Source of the DNA: an uncultured Fibrobacter sp.
GTDB lineage: Bacteria > Fibrobacterota > Fibrobacteria > Fibrobacterales > Fibrobacteraceae
Assembly (NCBI GenBank): GCA_934700345.1
Contig: CAKUXP010000007.1
Span: 37,632-101,631 of the forward strand
Length of the DNA stretch: 64,000 nucleotides
Reading direction: 5' to 3'
Numbering within the stretch: position 1 is the first letter of the stretch; every line of letters begins with the position of its first letter. Shown here piece by piece: positions 8,995-17,140 of this stretch. A program made the translations under genes and the position numbers. Below the pieces are notes generated by a model. It had not been told where the DNA came from. It worked only from the letters and a program-made list of their open reading frames with translations, and searched no databases.

Positions 8995-9786
8995 ATGCCA
9001 AATGTATCGATAGATCCCAATGATATCATGATCCAGCTTTGCGGACTGAAAAAAAATTTTGGGGCGCAGACGGTTCTCGCCGATGTAAATCTTGATATTC
9101 GTCGCGGGGAAACGATGGTCATCATCGGGCAGTCGGGCGGCGGAAAGTCGGTTATCCTAAAGCACATGATCGGGCTTTTGCAGCCGGATGACGGGGAAGT
9201 CGTCGTCGATGGCGTGACCATCAGCACGTCCAGATTTTTCGATACGCGGACCATTCGCAAGAAAATGGGAATGCTTTTCCAGAGCGGCGCGCTTTTCGAT
9301 AGCATGGATACGGGGGAAAATATCGCATTTGCCCTCCGCGAACATCACCCCGAGCTTTCCGAGAAGCAGGTACAGGAAGTCGTAACGGAAAAGCTCAAGT
9401 TGATAAACCTCGTCCCGGAATTTCGGACGAAGATGCCTAGCGAACTTTCGGGAGGAATGCGCAAGCGTGTCGCCTTGGCGCGTGCGATTGCCCTCAATCC
9501 GGAAATCCTCCTCTACGACGAACCGACGACGGGTCTTGATCCGATTACAAGCGATGTTATCAACGATCTCATCCTCGACATGCAGAAAAAACTCGGCGTG
9601 ACATCGGTCGTGGTGACGCACGATATGGTAAGCGCATTCAAGGTCGCGGACCGCATCGCGATGCTTTACAAGGGGCGGATTATCGAGGTGGGAACCGTCG
9701 ATGAAATCAAGAATACGACGAATCCTTTCGTAAAACAGTTTATCACGGGAAAGCGGAAAATCAATCCGGAAGAAAGCGGGGATTAG
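8995..9786 (+). CDS. mlaF: MlaF-family ABC transporter ATP-binding protein
   Basis: 263 residues. Walker A GQSGGGKS near residue 44, Q-loop MLFQSGALFDSM near 93, signature LSGGMRKR near 149, Walker B ILLYDEPTTGLDP near 169 and the switch His in VVVTHDM near 204. ALFDS after the Q-loop and GMRKR in the signature are typical of the MlaF/Ttg2A group. Pairs with the permease just upstream to power lipid transport. An internal ATG at residue 12 is a possible alternative start. Last gene before a long non-coding spacer. Confidence 0.94.
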   Translation: MPNVSIDPNDIMIQLCGLKKNFGAQTVLADVNLDIRRGETMVIIGQSGGGKSVILKHMIGLLQPDDGEVVVDGVTISTSRFFDTRTIRKKMGMLFQSGALFDSMDTGENIAFALREHHPELSEKQVQEVVTEKLKLINLVPEFRTKMPSELSGGMRKRVALARAIALNPEILLYDEPTTGLDPITSDVINDLILDMQKKLGVTSVVVTHDMVSAFKVADRIAMLYKGRIIEVGTVDEIKNTTNPFVKQFITGKRKINPEESGD

Positions 9787-10115
9787 GGAAATTGCGGACG
9801 TCTATTTTTAGGGATTAGGGATCAGGGATTAGGGAATAGTCAGAGCTTAGTTAAGAGAGCTTAGAACTTAGGGTTGTGAACATTTAAGTTCTTGGGATAA
9901 TAGTTCGCGGACGTCTAGGTTCTTGGGAAACAGTAAGCGGAACGCGGAATGTGGAAACTTGAAACGAACTGATTTGATTGCTTTTAATTTTCAACCATCA
10001 ACGATTCACTAAGCTCTAAGTTCTAACAACTCCCTACCATCCGCTTTCAACGAATTCCGACAATCCTGGCATAAATTTTTAAATTACTCGCAACAGAAAT
10101 TGAGGTCCGCTAAAA
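9787..10115. repeat. Repeat-rich spacer with two GCGGACGTCTA elements and AGGGATTAGGGA tracts
   Basis: No gene seen. The motif GCGGACGTCTA occurs at 9794-9804 and 9907-9917. The first copy is followed by a run of AGGGATTAGGGATCAGGGA-type short repeats (9811-9836), then by AGAGCTTAG-type words at 9842-9871, with inverted copies (CTAAGCTCTAAG) near 10009-10020. The same elements recur in other spacers of this window, in both orientations. Near the right end, a TAAATT at 10080-10085 may be the -10 element of the following lipoprotein gene. Confidence 0.75.
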
Positions 10116-10946
10116 ATGAAAAAGAAATGGATTCTAGCTGAAATCGTATTTGCCCTTGTAGGCTTGGCTGCTTGTGGCGACGGAGAAATTTCAAAGCTGA
10201 CCGGCGAAGACGAATCTCGGTATTATTTGCAGGATGCGGATTACTATGCCAGCTTGATGAGTTCCGCGATGGAAGCTTGCAAAAATGACCCGGCCTGTGC
10301 GGGAAAAATCGGCGACATAAAAAGTTCGAGTTCAAATGAAACGCCCGGCAGTTCGGCGACCGAGCCGGGCTTGAGTTCTGTCGCTTTAAGCAGTTCGTCC
10401 GCGGCGATGTCGAGTTCCGCAAAATCCAGTTCATCGGAAAAATTGTCCAGTAGTTCCGCAGCGTTGGGCAGTTCTTCGGCGGTGTTAAGTTCTTCGTCTA
10501 AAGAATCGTCAAGTTCGGAAGAAAGTTCGAGCTCCGCAGAGTTGAGCAGTTCTTCGGCGGTGTTAAGTTCTTCGTCTAAAGAATCTTCAAGTTCCGAAGA
10601 AAGTTCGAGTTCCGCAGAATCCAGCAGTTCTGTCGCAGAATCGAGTTCCTCGGAGGAGGCTTCCAGTTCATCGGGTTCGGAAATCGTCTATACAGATAAG
10701 ACTTTGGAATACGGCAAAGCGGAAGTCGAAATTCCTGCCGGTGCCTATCATGTCTATTCGACGAACCGGTGGTCGGGTGCCTTGCGCTGCCGGGCGGATG
10801 TCGAAACGGAGGTGCTTGTTGATGGCAAGTCGGTGACGATTGGAACATACCTAAATAGCGTCGACGAAGCGAATCCGCGGACGGAAATTTATGTGGCTTT
10901 AATTGTCCCGGAAAATACATCGATATTCTGTAAAATAGAGTGGTAA
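10116..10946 (+). CDS. Poly-serine lipoprotein, unknown function
   Basis: 276 residues. A lipoprotein signal ends in the lipobox LAAC (Cys 20), so the protein is membrane anchored by lipid. A short region with conserved acidic/aromatic residues and two Cys (CKNDPAC) follows, then about 110 residues of Ser-rich linker (SSSSxxxSSSS), typical of Fibrobacter surface proteins. The last 90 residues form a small beta-rich domain with two Cys (one in LRCRAD, one in IFCKIEW). The head region (GEDESRYY..DADYYASLM..C..DPAC) resembles the next gene (SEDEGNTV..DSSYYAGRI..C..DPVC), so the two are paralogues with different C-terminal domains. Function unknown. Confidence 0.82.
   Translation: MKKKWILAEIVFALVGLAACGDGEISKLTGEDESRYYLQDADYYASLMSSAMEACKNDPACAGKIGDIKSSSSNETPGSSATEPGLSSVALSSSSAAMSSSAKSSSSEKLSSSSAALGSSSAVLSSSSKESSSSEESSSSAELSSSSAVLSSSSKESSSSEESSSSAESSSSVAESSSSEEASSSSGSEIVYTDKTLEYGKAEVEIPAGAYHVYSTNRWSGALRCRADVETEVLVDGKSVTIGTYLNSVDEANPRTEIYVALIVPENTSIFCKIEW
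10468..10623 (+). repeat. 78-bp tandem duplication inside the serine linker
   Basis: Two nearly identical 78-bp units, 10468-10545 and 10546-10623, each starting GCAGTTCTTCGGCGG and differing at only a few bases. Each encodes 26 residues of Ser/Glu/Lys-rich linker. The repeat keeps the reading frame, so copy number can change linker length without breaking the gene. Confidence 0.85.
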
Positions 10947-10965
10947 TTTTTGGACAATTTTCTTT

Positions 10966-10990
10966 GAGACCCTGAAAATGGGGCTCTTTC
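10966..10990 (+). terminator. Weak intrinsic terminator after the first lipoprotein
   Basis: GAG-A-CCC / GGGG-CTC arms (10966-10972 and 10981-10987) with one mismatch, followed by TTTC. Placed 20 bp after the stop codon. Confidence 0.4.
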
Positions 10991-11045
10991 GAAAGTAACC
11001 GAAAATTTACAAAATTGCCGAATTCCGGTTTTTTCTATCGGGCTG

Positions 11046-11074
11046 TTGCGCTTTCGATGGAAAAAATCTAAATT
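11046..11074 (+). promoter_or_regulatory. Predicted sigma-70-like promoter of the second lipoprotein
   Basis: TTGCGC (11046-11051), 17-bp spacer, TAAATT (11069-11074). The start codon is at 11125, giving a leader of roughly 45 nt with AGAAAGAGG as ribosome binding region. Confidence 0.45.
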
Positions 11075-11124
11075 CTATCTGTATTTCGGCAGATTCAATT
11101 TGCCACAAGAAAGAGGCCTTTCTA

Positions 11125-12360
11125 ATGAAAAAAAGATATTTAGGAATCGCTTTGGCTGCGCTTGTCAGCGGTGCCTTTGTCGCCTGCGGCAGCGGGGATG
11201 TTTCGAAACCGACCAGCGAAGATGAAGGGAATACAGTGATTTTTGACAGCTCGTATTATGCGGGAAGAATAAATGTTGCTGATTCGCTTTGCAAAGAGGA
11301 TCCCGTTTGCTCCGCCAAGTTAAATGGCAAGTCATCGGTGGCGGAAGTTTCTTCCAGTTCGACGGGAATCGTGGAGCCGGGGTCTTCACCTGCCACTGCC
11401 AGTTCGTCTTCGGCGGCACCGTTCCCGGGGAGCAGCTCCACGCTGATCAACTTCTCGAGCGCAAGCGTCCCGTCGAGTTCCGCGACTGTGGGAGTCAGTT
11501 CTTCGGCGATTGTAGATGATGGAACGTTGAATGGTACATGCGAACCCAAACCGGCGACGATTGAAAAGGGTGCCACTACCACTTGGACTTTCGTTTTACT
11601 GACACCGGCAGGAATGGCTGGCATGACGGCGCAACAACAAGCCTTGTTTACTTGGACGATGACGGGTTCTTCAGAAGGAACATTGAGTGCTTTGGGAAAG
11701 GATAGGGGAAATACAGCGTCTGCGACCTATACAGCCTCCGGCGATTTTACGACATCGCTTGAATTGGATAATGGAAACAAAATCCAGTGCTCTCCGCTGC
11801 ATGTGAACGGTGCGAAGATTACCGGATGTGAATGTTCCGCGGACGCTTCGACGGTCGATGTAGCGAGCGGTTCGGCGACTGCCAAGTGGGCGGTTTCCGG
11901 CTGTAAGACGGATGCGACGATTACCGGTTACACCTGGACAGGCGCTACCGGTTCGGAAGCTTCGGCGACGGCGACGCTTACAAAGAAGGGCGAATCGATC
12001 GCTCCGACCGTAACCGTCAAGAACGACGACAACACGGAAGTCTCGGTCACCTGCCCCGCGGTTAAGGCCACGGATTCCAGCGCCCCGGAGTATGAGATAA
12101 CCAAACAAGATGAAGCGATTTCCTTACCGGCTGGTTCTTCGACTATTATCATGAATTTGCCGGAATCTTGGCATAATGGAACTACGGGAACATGCTCCTT
12201 CTCTTGTAATATTGGAGGAACAATTGATGGAACGGTTGACGGAGTCTCTCTTTCCGGTTCCTATTATGCCTCGGCAAGCATTCCTATCACGAGTACTATT
12301 AATGGATATGCTTTGGAAGTTACTTTGAATGCTGCAGGTTCCTGCACGATTGGATGGTAA
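11125..12360 (+). CDS. Poly-serine lipoprotein with Ig/PKD-like repeats, unknown function
   Basis: 411 residues. Lipoprotein signal with lipobox FVAC near residue 21; a head region similar to that of the preceding lipoprotein; a Ser-rich linker (about residues 75-135); then about 270 residues of beta-rich sequence. Within it, two stretches with paired Cys and WTxTGSSEGTLS / YTWTGATGSEASATAT patterns look like PKD or Ig-like repeats (roughly 140-230 and 232-315), followed by a last domain with CSFSC and a final Cys. Likely a surface-exposed protein; no enzyme motif is visible. Own promoter and a strong terminator suggest a single-gene transcript. Confidence 0.82.
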   Translation: MKKRYLGIALAALVSGAFVACGSGDVSKPTSEDEGNTVIFDSSYYAGRINVADSLCKEDPVCSAKLNGKSSVAEVSSSSTGIVEPGSSPATASSSSAAPFPGSSSTLINFSSASVPSSSATVGVSSSAIVDDGTLNGTCEPKPATIEKGATTTWTFVLLTPAGMAGMTAQQQALFTWTMTGSSEGTLSALGKDRGNTASATYTASGDFTTSLELDNGNKIQCSPLHVNGAKITGCECSADASTVDVASGSATAKWAVSGCKTDATITGYTWTGATGSEASATATLTKKGESIAPTVTVKNDDNTEVSVTCPAVKATDSSAPEYEITKQDEAISLPAGSSTIIMNLPESWHNGTTGTCSFSCNIGGTIDGTVDGVSLSGSYYASASIPITSTINGYALEVTLNAAGSCTIGW

Positions 12361-12395
12361 GAAAATTTAAAACGAGTGTCGTTTCTTTAATTTTT

Positions 12396-12420
12396 CGCCC
12401 TTCTTCGGAGGGGCGTTTTT
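12396..12420 (+). terminator. Intrinsic terminator after the second lipoprotein
   Basis: Stem CGCCCTTC / GGAGGGGCG closing a C(TTCG)G tetraloop at 12403-12408, followed by five T. A strong rho-independent terminator. Confidence 0.85.
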
Positions 12421-12429
12421 GTTTGCCTT

Positions 12430-12825
12430 TTGTTGGATGTGGCTGGTTGAAGGTTGAGAGTTGTGAGAAGTCAGGAATCAGGATTCAGAAATCAGTGATA
12501 GTGATTAGAAGGGAGGTGGGACATGGGACACGGGTACAGGAGGGAGTGGAAGTTCAGAACTTAGAACTGAGAGCTTAGTGCAGATTTGCAGACATCTATG
12601 CTCTTGTATTTCGGAAGTTTAATTTCCGCAGTTCTGATTACTGAACATTGCCCACTAAGCTTAGATGTCCGCGGACTAATCCCTATTCCCTATTCCCTAA
12701 ACTTGACGTCCGCGAACTATTCCCTATTCCCTCATCCCTAGTCCCTAAAAATAGACGTCCGCGGTTCTAAGCACTCAGTTCTCTCAACTAAGCTCTAACC
12801 TGCCCCTCGCCGGGTAGGCCGTTGC
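12430..12825. repeat. Repeat-rich spacer with four GCRGACRTYTA-type elements
   Basis: No gene seen. Elements: GCAGACATCTA at 12588-12598 on plus; on minus GCGGACATCTA (12662-12672), GCGGACGTCAA (12703-12713) and GCGGACGTCTA (12752-12762). Between the minus copies are short repeats that read AGGGAATAGGGA on the minus strand, and AGAGCTTAG-type words lie near 12560-12580 and 12764-12798. Read on the minus strand, 12680-12800 closely resembles the spacer at 9790-9870, i.e. the same composite unit in opposite orientation. Confidence 0.75.
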
Positions 12826-14985
12826 TCACAAAAATTCAAACAAAATAATCCCGGGAACCTTTCCCGTCCCGCGCCACGATTCCAGATATTCTTCGAGCGG
12901 ATGGTCGAGAACCTTTCCGAACTTGAAGGACGCGTCCCGCAGAACGGGCTTCCGGTCTTTATCTAGAAGCAAAAATCCGACATGGAACGTGTCGATGGTT
13001 TTCAGCCGGCTGACAAATCCCACTCCGCGCACCGTGCTTTCCCCTTGCCACGGGCTTTTCGAAAATTCGATCGCTTTCTCTAGCGGAAGATAGCGGAGGT
13101 AAAGCTCGGGGTCGTTTTCGGAATAGGAAATTCCCTTGTCGCGGAAAAACTTCTTTTTAGGAAGCGTTCGTGTTTCTGCCGTGTCGTTCGGCAAAAAGAT
13201 TTGTCGCGCAAAGATTCCTTCGCCGAGCCAGTCTTCGACAAAGTAGTGCTTGCGAAATTTGTACGCAATCTTCCCGTCGAAGTAGCGGATTCTTTGGAGC
13301 GTTCCGAAGAGGCTGTCGAGCGTCGGGCTTTTGGATAGCGCGAGGACATGCTCGATAAAAGTCACGCAGTCGAGCGAATCCGTTTTGACGAGCGGCTTCG
13401 CTTCGATCGTGTCGAGATAGCTTTCGCCGGTAGGCCCTAGAAGGTACGGCTTTCCCAAAAATTTTTCGGAAAAGAATCGGATTCGATTTGAAAGCCCGCT
13501 GACGGATGCGCCTTGCAGGTAGAGTTCCCGCATTCGCAACAGCGAAGCGTAGCCGTTGTTTGTCGCCCGGAAAATGCAGGACCAGATGGAATCCAGGGCG
13601 TCCTTGCTTTTGTTGTCCGGGTTCTTTCCCGTTGCGTTCAGGTAGGTTGCAATCGCGAGCGTGTCCCCGTCGATTGTTGGTATGTAGCCGACAAGTCCGT
13701 GGACTTCGTTGATGAATCCCGTCTTGAAGCGGATTCTCCAGGCGTATTCCAGATTCGGCATTCGTTTGCAACCGCTGCCGGTTCCCGGTCCCGCGAAACT
13801 TTGGATATAGAATTTTCCCTTGGGATGATGCGCCATCTTGGCGAGAAGTTCCGTTTCGGCGGAGGGCTTTACCTTGTTCAAGGGAGAAAGTCCGCTGCCG
13901 TCAAAAACTTGAAAACCGTTCGGGGAAATCTTCAGTTTCTGTAAAAATTCGTGTTCGGCTTTTTTTCCGTTTTCCACGTTGCCGTTATGGAACTTTTTCG
14001 CTGCGAGATTTCGGAAAAGCGTTTCGGCGTGGAGATTCTGGCTTCGCTGGTTGATTTCGTCGAGAAGGCTTAAAAGCGGCGCACCGGAAATTTCAAAGCT
14101 GTAAAGAGCAAGACCGCTTTGCGCAAGGGAATTTTCCCTGTAGGCGATTCCCGCATCCTGCAAAGCCCGGATAAACGCAACCCGGAAATATCTGTTGGGA
14201 TTTCGGACAGGAATGGCGATGTTCGCTTCTCCGGCTTTTATTCCGATGGTCCCCGAAATTCGAATGACGGAAGAATCCGCGTCGAGCGAATAGACGTAGC
14301 GTCGCCTAGAACCTTTTCCTGTCGTTAACTTGTTTACAACGCGAACGTAACCGATATCCGGTTCGACCGTGACGCTTGCCGTGTCGCCGATTTTTTCTCC
14401 CGGAACGATTTTGACGAGGGCGCAGTTGTCGTTGAAGATTAGCGGCGTGACTTCCGCGCCATACCAAGCGTCGTAATAATTGTCCCGCCAATGTTCCGGT
14501 TTGCGCGGACCAGAAAAAAAGTTTGTGTCGAGTTCGATTTTTGCATTGAGCGTATCGATGCCTTTTTTTCGAATGGAGTCGGCGAGAACGCGCAGCAGGT
14601 AAAAAGGTTCCGAGTAGTATCTGCCGGAAATGTTCGGGTCGCCTTCGCCTCTCAGCCGGAGAATGCCGTGAAAGGTTTTACCGAAAACGCTCCCTTCGAG
14701 GAAAAGCCTTGTCCGCGGGCTGTAATCTAGCGGAAAGTAGTCGAGCGCCGTTGCCGTCGTGAGGGTTTTGAGCGTGCTCGCCGGCGTGAAAAAGGAGTCC
14801 GCCTGGAATTCGGCGATTTGATTTCCCGATTTGACCGAGCGGATGGAAATTCCGAATTTCGCACCGGGAACCATGGAATCGACGATTGTCCTGTAATTCT
14901 TGACCGAAAGAATCTTTTGGGGAGTGTGGGCGAATGCGTTCGAAAGCGTTCCCGCAACAAGAAAGAACATTCCGAAAAATTTCAT
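12826..14985 (-). CDS. D-alanyl-D-alanine carboxypeptidase (PBP4/S13) fused to a DUF1460 amidase-like domain
   Basis: 719 residues from the ATG at 14985, which overlaps the aroA stop (ATGA); a longer upstream reading lies within aroA. A signal peptide (residues 1-20) sends it to the periplasm. The S13 domain has the three active-site motifs: STLK near residue 71, SQN near 340 and KTG near 425. From about 500 to the end is a second domain with GLSNRIRFFSEKFLGKPY and SLDCVTFIEHVLALS, the catalytic-Cys region of the DUF1460/NlpC-like amidase group. Both domains would act on peptidoglycan stem peptides: one trimming D-Ala, the other probably cutting an amide. Usual PBP4 proteins end near 480 residues, so the fusion is notable. 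Confidence 0.85.
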   Translation of the reverse strand: MKFFGMFFLVAGTLSNAFAHTPQKILSVKNYRTIVDSMVPGAKFGISIRSVKSGNQIAEFQADSFFTPASTLKTLTTATALDYFPLDYSPRTRLFLEGSVFGKTFHGILRLRGEGDPNISGRYYSEPFYLLRVLADSIRKKGIDTLNAKIELDTNFFSGPRKPEHWRDNYYDAWYGAEVTPLIFNDNCALVKIVPGEKIGDTASVTVEPDIGYVRVVNKLTTGKGSRRRYVYSLDADSSVIRISGTIGIKAGEANIAIPVRNPNRYFRVAFIRALQDAGIAYRENSLAQSGLALYSFEISGAPLLSLLDEINQRSQNLHAETLFRNLAAKKFHNGNVENGKKAEHEFLQKLKISPNGFQVFDGSGLSPLNKVKPSAETELLAKMAHHPKGKFYIQSFAGPGTGSGCKRMPNLEYAWRIRFKTGFINEVHGLVGYIPTIDGDTLAIATYLNATGKNPDNKSKDALDSIWSCIFRATNNGYASLLRMRELYLQGASVSGLSNRIRFFSEKFLGKPYLLGPTGESYLDTIEAKPLVKTDSLDCVTFIEHVLALSKSPTLDSLFGTLQRIRYFDGKIAYKFRKHYFVEDWLGEGIFARQIFLPNDTAETRTLPKKKFFRDKGISYSENDPELYLRYLPLEKAIEFSKSPWQGESTVRGVGFVSRLKTIDTFHVGFLLLDKDRKPVLRDASFKFGKVLDHPLEEYLESWRGTGKVPGIILFEFL

Positions 14986-16319
14986 TTTGCGCCTTGGATT
15001 CGGAGCGGAACTTTTGTCAGAAATTCCAGATCTTTCCAGTAGCCGGGATAGGTCTTTTCGACGCAAAGCGGGTCGAGTATCCGGATGCGTTCTGTTTCCG
15101 GGATGCCAAACGCGGCAAGGCTCAGGCACATCGCCATCCGGTGATCGTTGTAGGTTTCAAATGTCGCCGGGATAAATTTTTCCGGCGGTGTAATCGTGAG
15201 CGAATCGTCCGTATCGGAGACATTCGCTCCGGTTTTGCGCAGTTCGGTCGCCATCGCCTGGATGCGATCCGTTTCCTTGACTTTCCAGCTTTTGATGCCG
15301 CGGAGCGTGCTTTTACCGTCTGCAAAAAGGCAGAGAACGGCGACGGTCATCGCAGCGTCTGGAATTGCGGAAAGATCCGTGTCGATGGCTTTTAGCGGAT
15401 ACGTATTTTTCGAACATTCGACAAAACCGTTTCCGAAAGAAATTTTCGCGCCCATCTTTTCGAGAACTTCGGTAAACCGGACATCGCCCTGGATGCTTTT
15501 CCTGTCGATTCCGTATAAGCGAACTGGCCCGCCCGAGATGGCTGCCGCGGCAAGGGCGTATGTCGCCGAGGATGCATCGCCTTCGACCGTATAATCTCCC
15601 GGGGAACGGTATCCCGAATTTCGGACGGAAAATTCCTGAAAACCGCGGTTTTCAACTTGCGCACCGAACGCTTCCATCATCTTTAACGTCATCGATACGT
15701 ACGGCTTAGATATCAATTCCCCATCGACGATTATGGTTAGAGACTTTTCCATGCAAGGGGCGGCGAGCAGAATCGCTGTCAGATATTGGCTCGAAATGTT
15801 TCCGCGAATGTGGAGCGTTCCGCCGGAGAGTCCGTTTGCGTGTAAGGCTATCGGGGGAAATCCCGGGTTTTCCAGGTAGTCGATTTGCGCACCGACCTGT
15901 CCGAGTGCCGTGACTAAATCGCGGATCGGGCGCTCTTTCATGCGGGCGATTCCCGAGAGCGTAAACTCGCCGTGTCCGAGTGCCGCCGCCGCGGTCAAAA
16001 ACCGGATGGAAGTTCCCGAGTTTCCTACGAAAAGGTCGGCGCTTTTCGAAGAAAATTTTCCGCAACCGCCGATGACCGCTTCTGTGTGATCCTCTGAAAA
16101 CCGGAGGCTAGGCACGCCCAGCTTTTCGAGCGATTCCGCCATATACCGCGTATCGTCACTCCACAGGAGGCGGTGCAGCCGGGTTTCGCCTTTTGCGAGA
16201 GCCGCTAGCAGAAACGCGCGGTTTGTGATACTCTTGGATCCCGGAATGCGGAGCGAACCCTGGATTTTTTGCAAGGCGGGAATTTCCAAAAAAGTTTTGC
16301 TTTGGGCGGACGAATTCAT
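14982..16319 (-). CDS. aroA: 3-phosphoshikimate 1-carboxyvinyltransferase (EPSP synthase)
   Basis: 445 residues. Makes EPSP from shikimate-3-phosphate and PEP in aromatic amino acid synthesis. All core motifs are present: GSKSITNRAFLLAALA at the start, GNSGTSIRFLTA near residue 98, EGDASSATYALAAAAI near 242, VKETDRIQAMATELRKTG near 345 and NDHRMAMCLSLAAFG near 392. TAAATT lies 7 bp upstream of the ATG, pointing to a nearly leaderless transcript, and overlaps the divergent signals of the thioesterase gene. A second, degenerate EPSP-synthase-like gene occurs at 29420-30754, so this is the working copy. Confidence 0.96.
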   Translation of the reverse strand: MNSSAQSKTFLEIPALQKIQGSLRIPGSKSITNRAFLLAALAKGETRLHRLLWSDDTRYMAESLEKLGVPSLRFSEDHTEAVIGGCGKFSSKSADLFVGNSGTSIRFLTAAAALGHGEFTLSGIARMKERPIRDLVTALGQVGAQIDYLENPGFPPIALHANGLSGGTLHIRGNISSQYLTAILLAAPCMEKSLTIIVDGELISKPYVSMTLKMMEAFGAQVENRGFQEFSVRNSGYRSPGDYTVEGDASSATYALAAAAISGGPVRLYGIDRKSIQGDVRFTEVLEKMGAKISFGNGFVECSKNTYPLKAIDTDLSAIPDAAMTVAVLCLFADGKSTLRGIKSWKVKETDRIQAMATELRKTGANVSDTDDSLTITPPEKFIPATFETYNDHRMAMCLSLAAFGIPETERIRILDPLCVEKTYPGYWKDLEFLTKVPLRIQGAK

Positions 16320-16357
16320 AGTTTCAAATTTAGATTAAAAGGAAACGAGGTTTGAAA

Positions 16358-17107
16358 ATGGACAAGGAAATTAGCGAATACGTTTTCCCGGTGCGCTTTT
16401 CCGACTGCGATTCGGCGAGCCGCCTGCGCGTCTCTTCTTTTTTTGACTTTATGGAGGAAACGGCGATTCTCGATGCGGAAAAGAACGGAATCGGAATCTG
16501 GAAGATGGTCGAAAACGGCTACACAACGGTGATTTCCCGCATCAAGCTTCGGATAAACCACGTTCCCGTCTGGGGCGAGAAGCTGCGGGTCTCGACATGG
16601 ACGAAGTCCATCTATGAGCACAAGGTTGCGATTCGGGACTATTCCGTCCGTGACGAACGGGGGAGCGTCATCGCGGAGGCGACTTCTTCGTGGCTCCTGG
16701 TGAACCTGCGGACGGGTCGCGCAGAGGATCCGGAAAGCGCGCCTTTTCTCCCTGCGCTCTATCCCGAAAAAAATGCGATTTCCGAAAATCTGGAACTCCT
16801 GCTCCCGCGGGAAAATCCTCGAGCCGTACTTTCGAAAAGGGCTTGCTATTCCGACTTGGACATGAACCGCCATGTCAATAACTGCCGCTATGCGGATTGG
16901 GTTCTCGATGCGCTTTTCCTGGATCCCGCTTTCCGGAAAATGCCCATCCGCTCGATCCAGATGAACTACCTGTCGGAGGTTTCCGCCGGGGAAGAAATCA
17001 GTCTTTTGCGCTTTGAAAACTCGAATCACCATGCGTACATCTTCGGCGTGAACGCGCAGGACTCTTCCAAAGTGCATTTTCAGGCGAGGGTCGGTTTTTC
17101 CGCATAG
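16358..17107 (+). CDS. Acyl-ACP thioesterase
   Basis: 249 residues from the ATG at 16358, which has GAGG 7 bp upstream; a TTG two codons earlier is less likely. Two hotdog halves of the FatA/FatB-like family: SDCDSASRLRVSSFFDFMEE at the start and DLDMNRHVNNCRYADWVLDA near residue 165, where the Asn and His of the catalytic set sit. Hydrolyses acyl-ACP to free fatty acid in the cytosol, so it can set chain length or lipid supply. Divergent from aroA across 38 bp. 33 bp separate it from rmlA. Confidence 0.88.
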   Translation: MDKEISEYVFPVRFSDCDSASRLRVSSFFDFMEETAILDAEKNGIGIWKMVENGYTTVISRIKLRINHVPVWGEKLRVSTWTKSIYEHKVAIRDYSVRDERGSVIAEATSSWLLVNLRTGRAEDPESAPFLPALYPEKNAISENLELLLPRENPRAVLSKRACYSDLDMNRHVNNCRYADWVLDALFLDPAFRKMPIRSIQMNYLSEVSAGEEISLLRFENSNHHAYIFGVNAQDSSKVHFQARVGFSA

Positions 17108-17140
17108 ATATTTCACTTGCATTTATGTAAGTTTGACCGT

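Noticed and set aside
9787..10115. Replication origin or telomere-like array because of the AGGGATTAGGGA runs
   Set aside because: Runs are short and irregular and recur in several spacers; no DnaA-box cluster or dnaA nearby.
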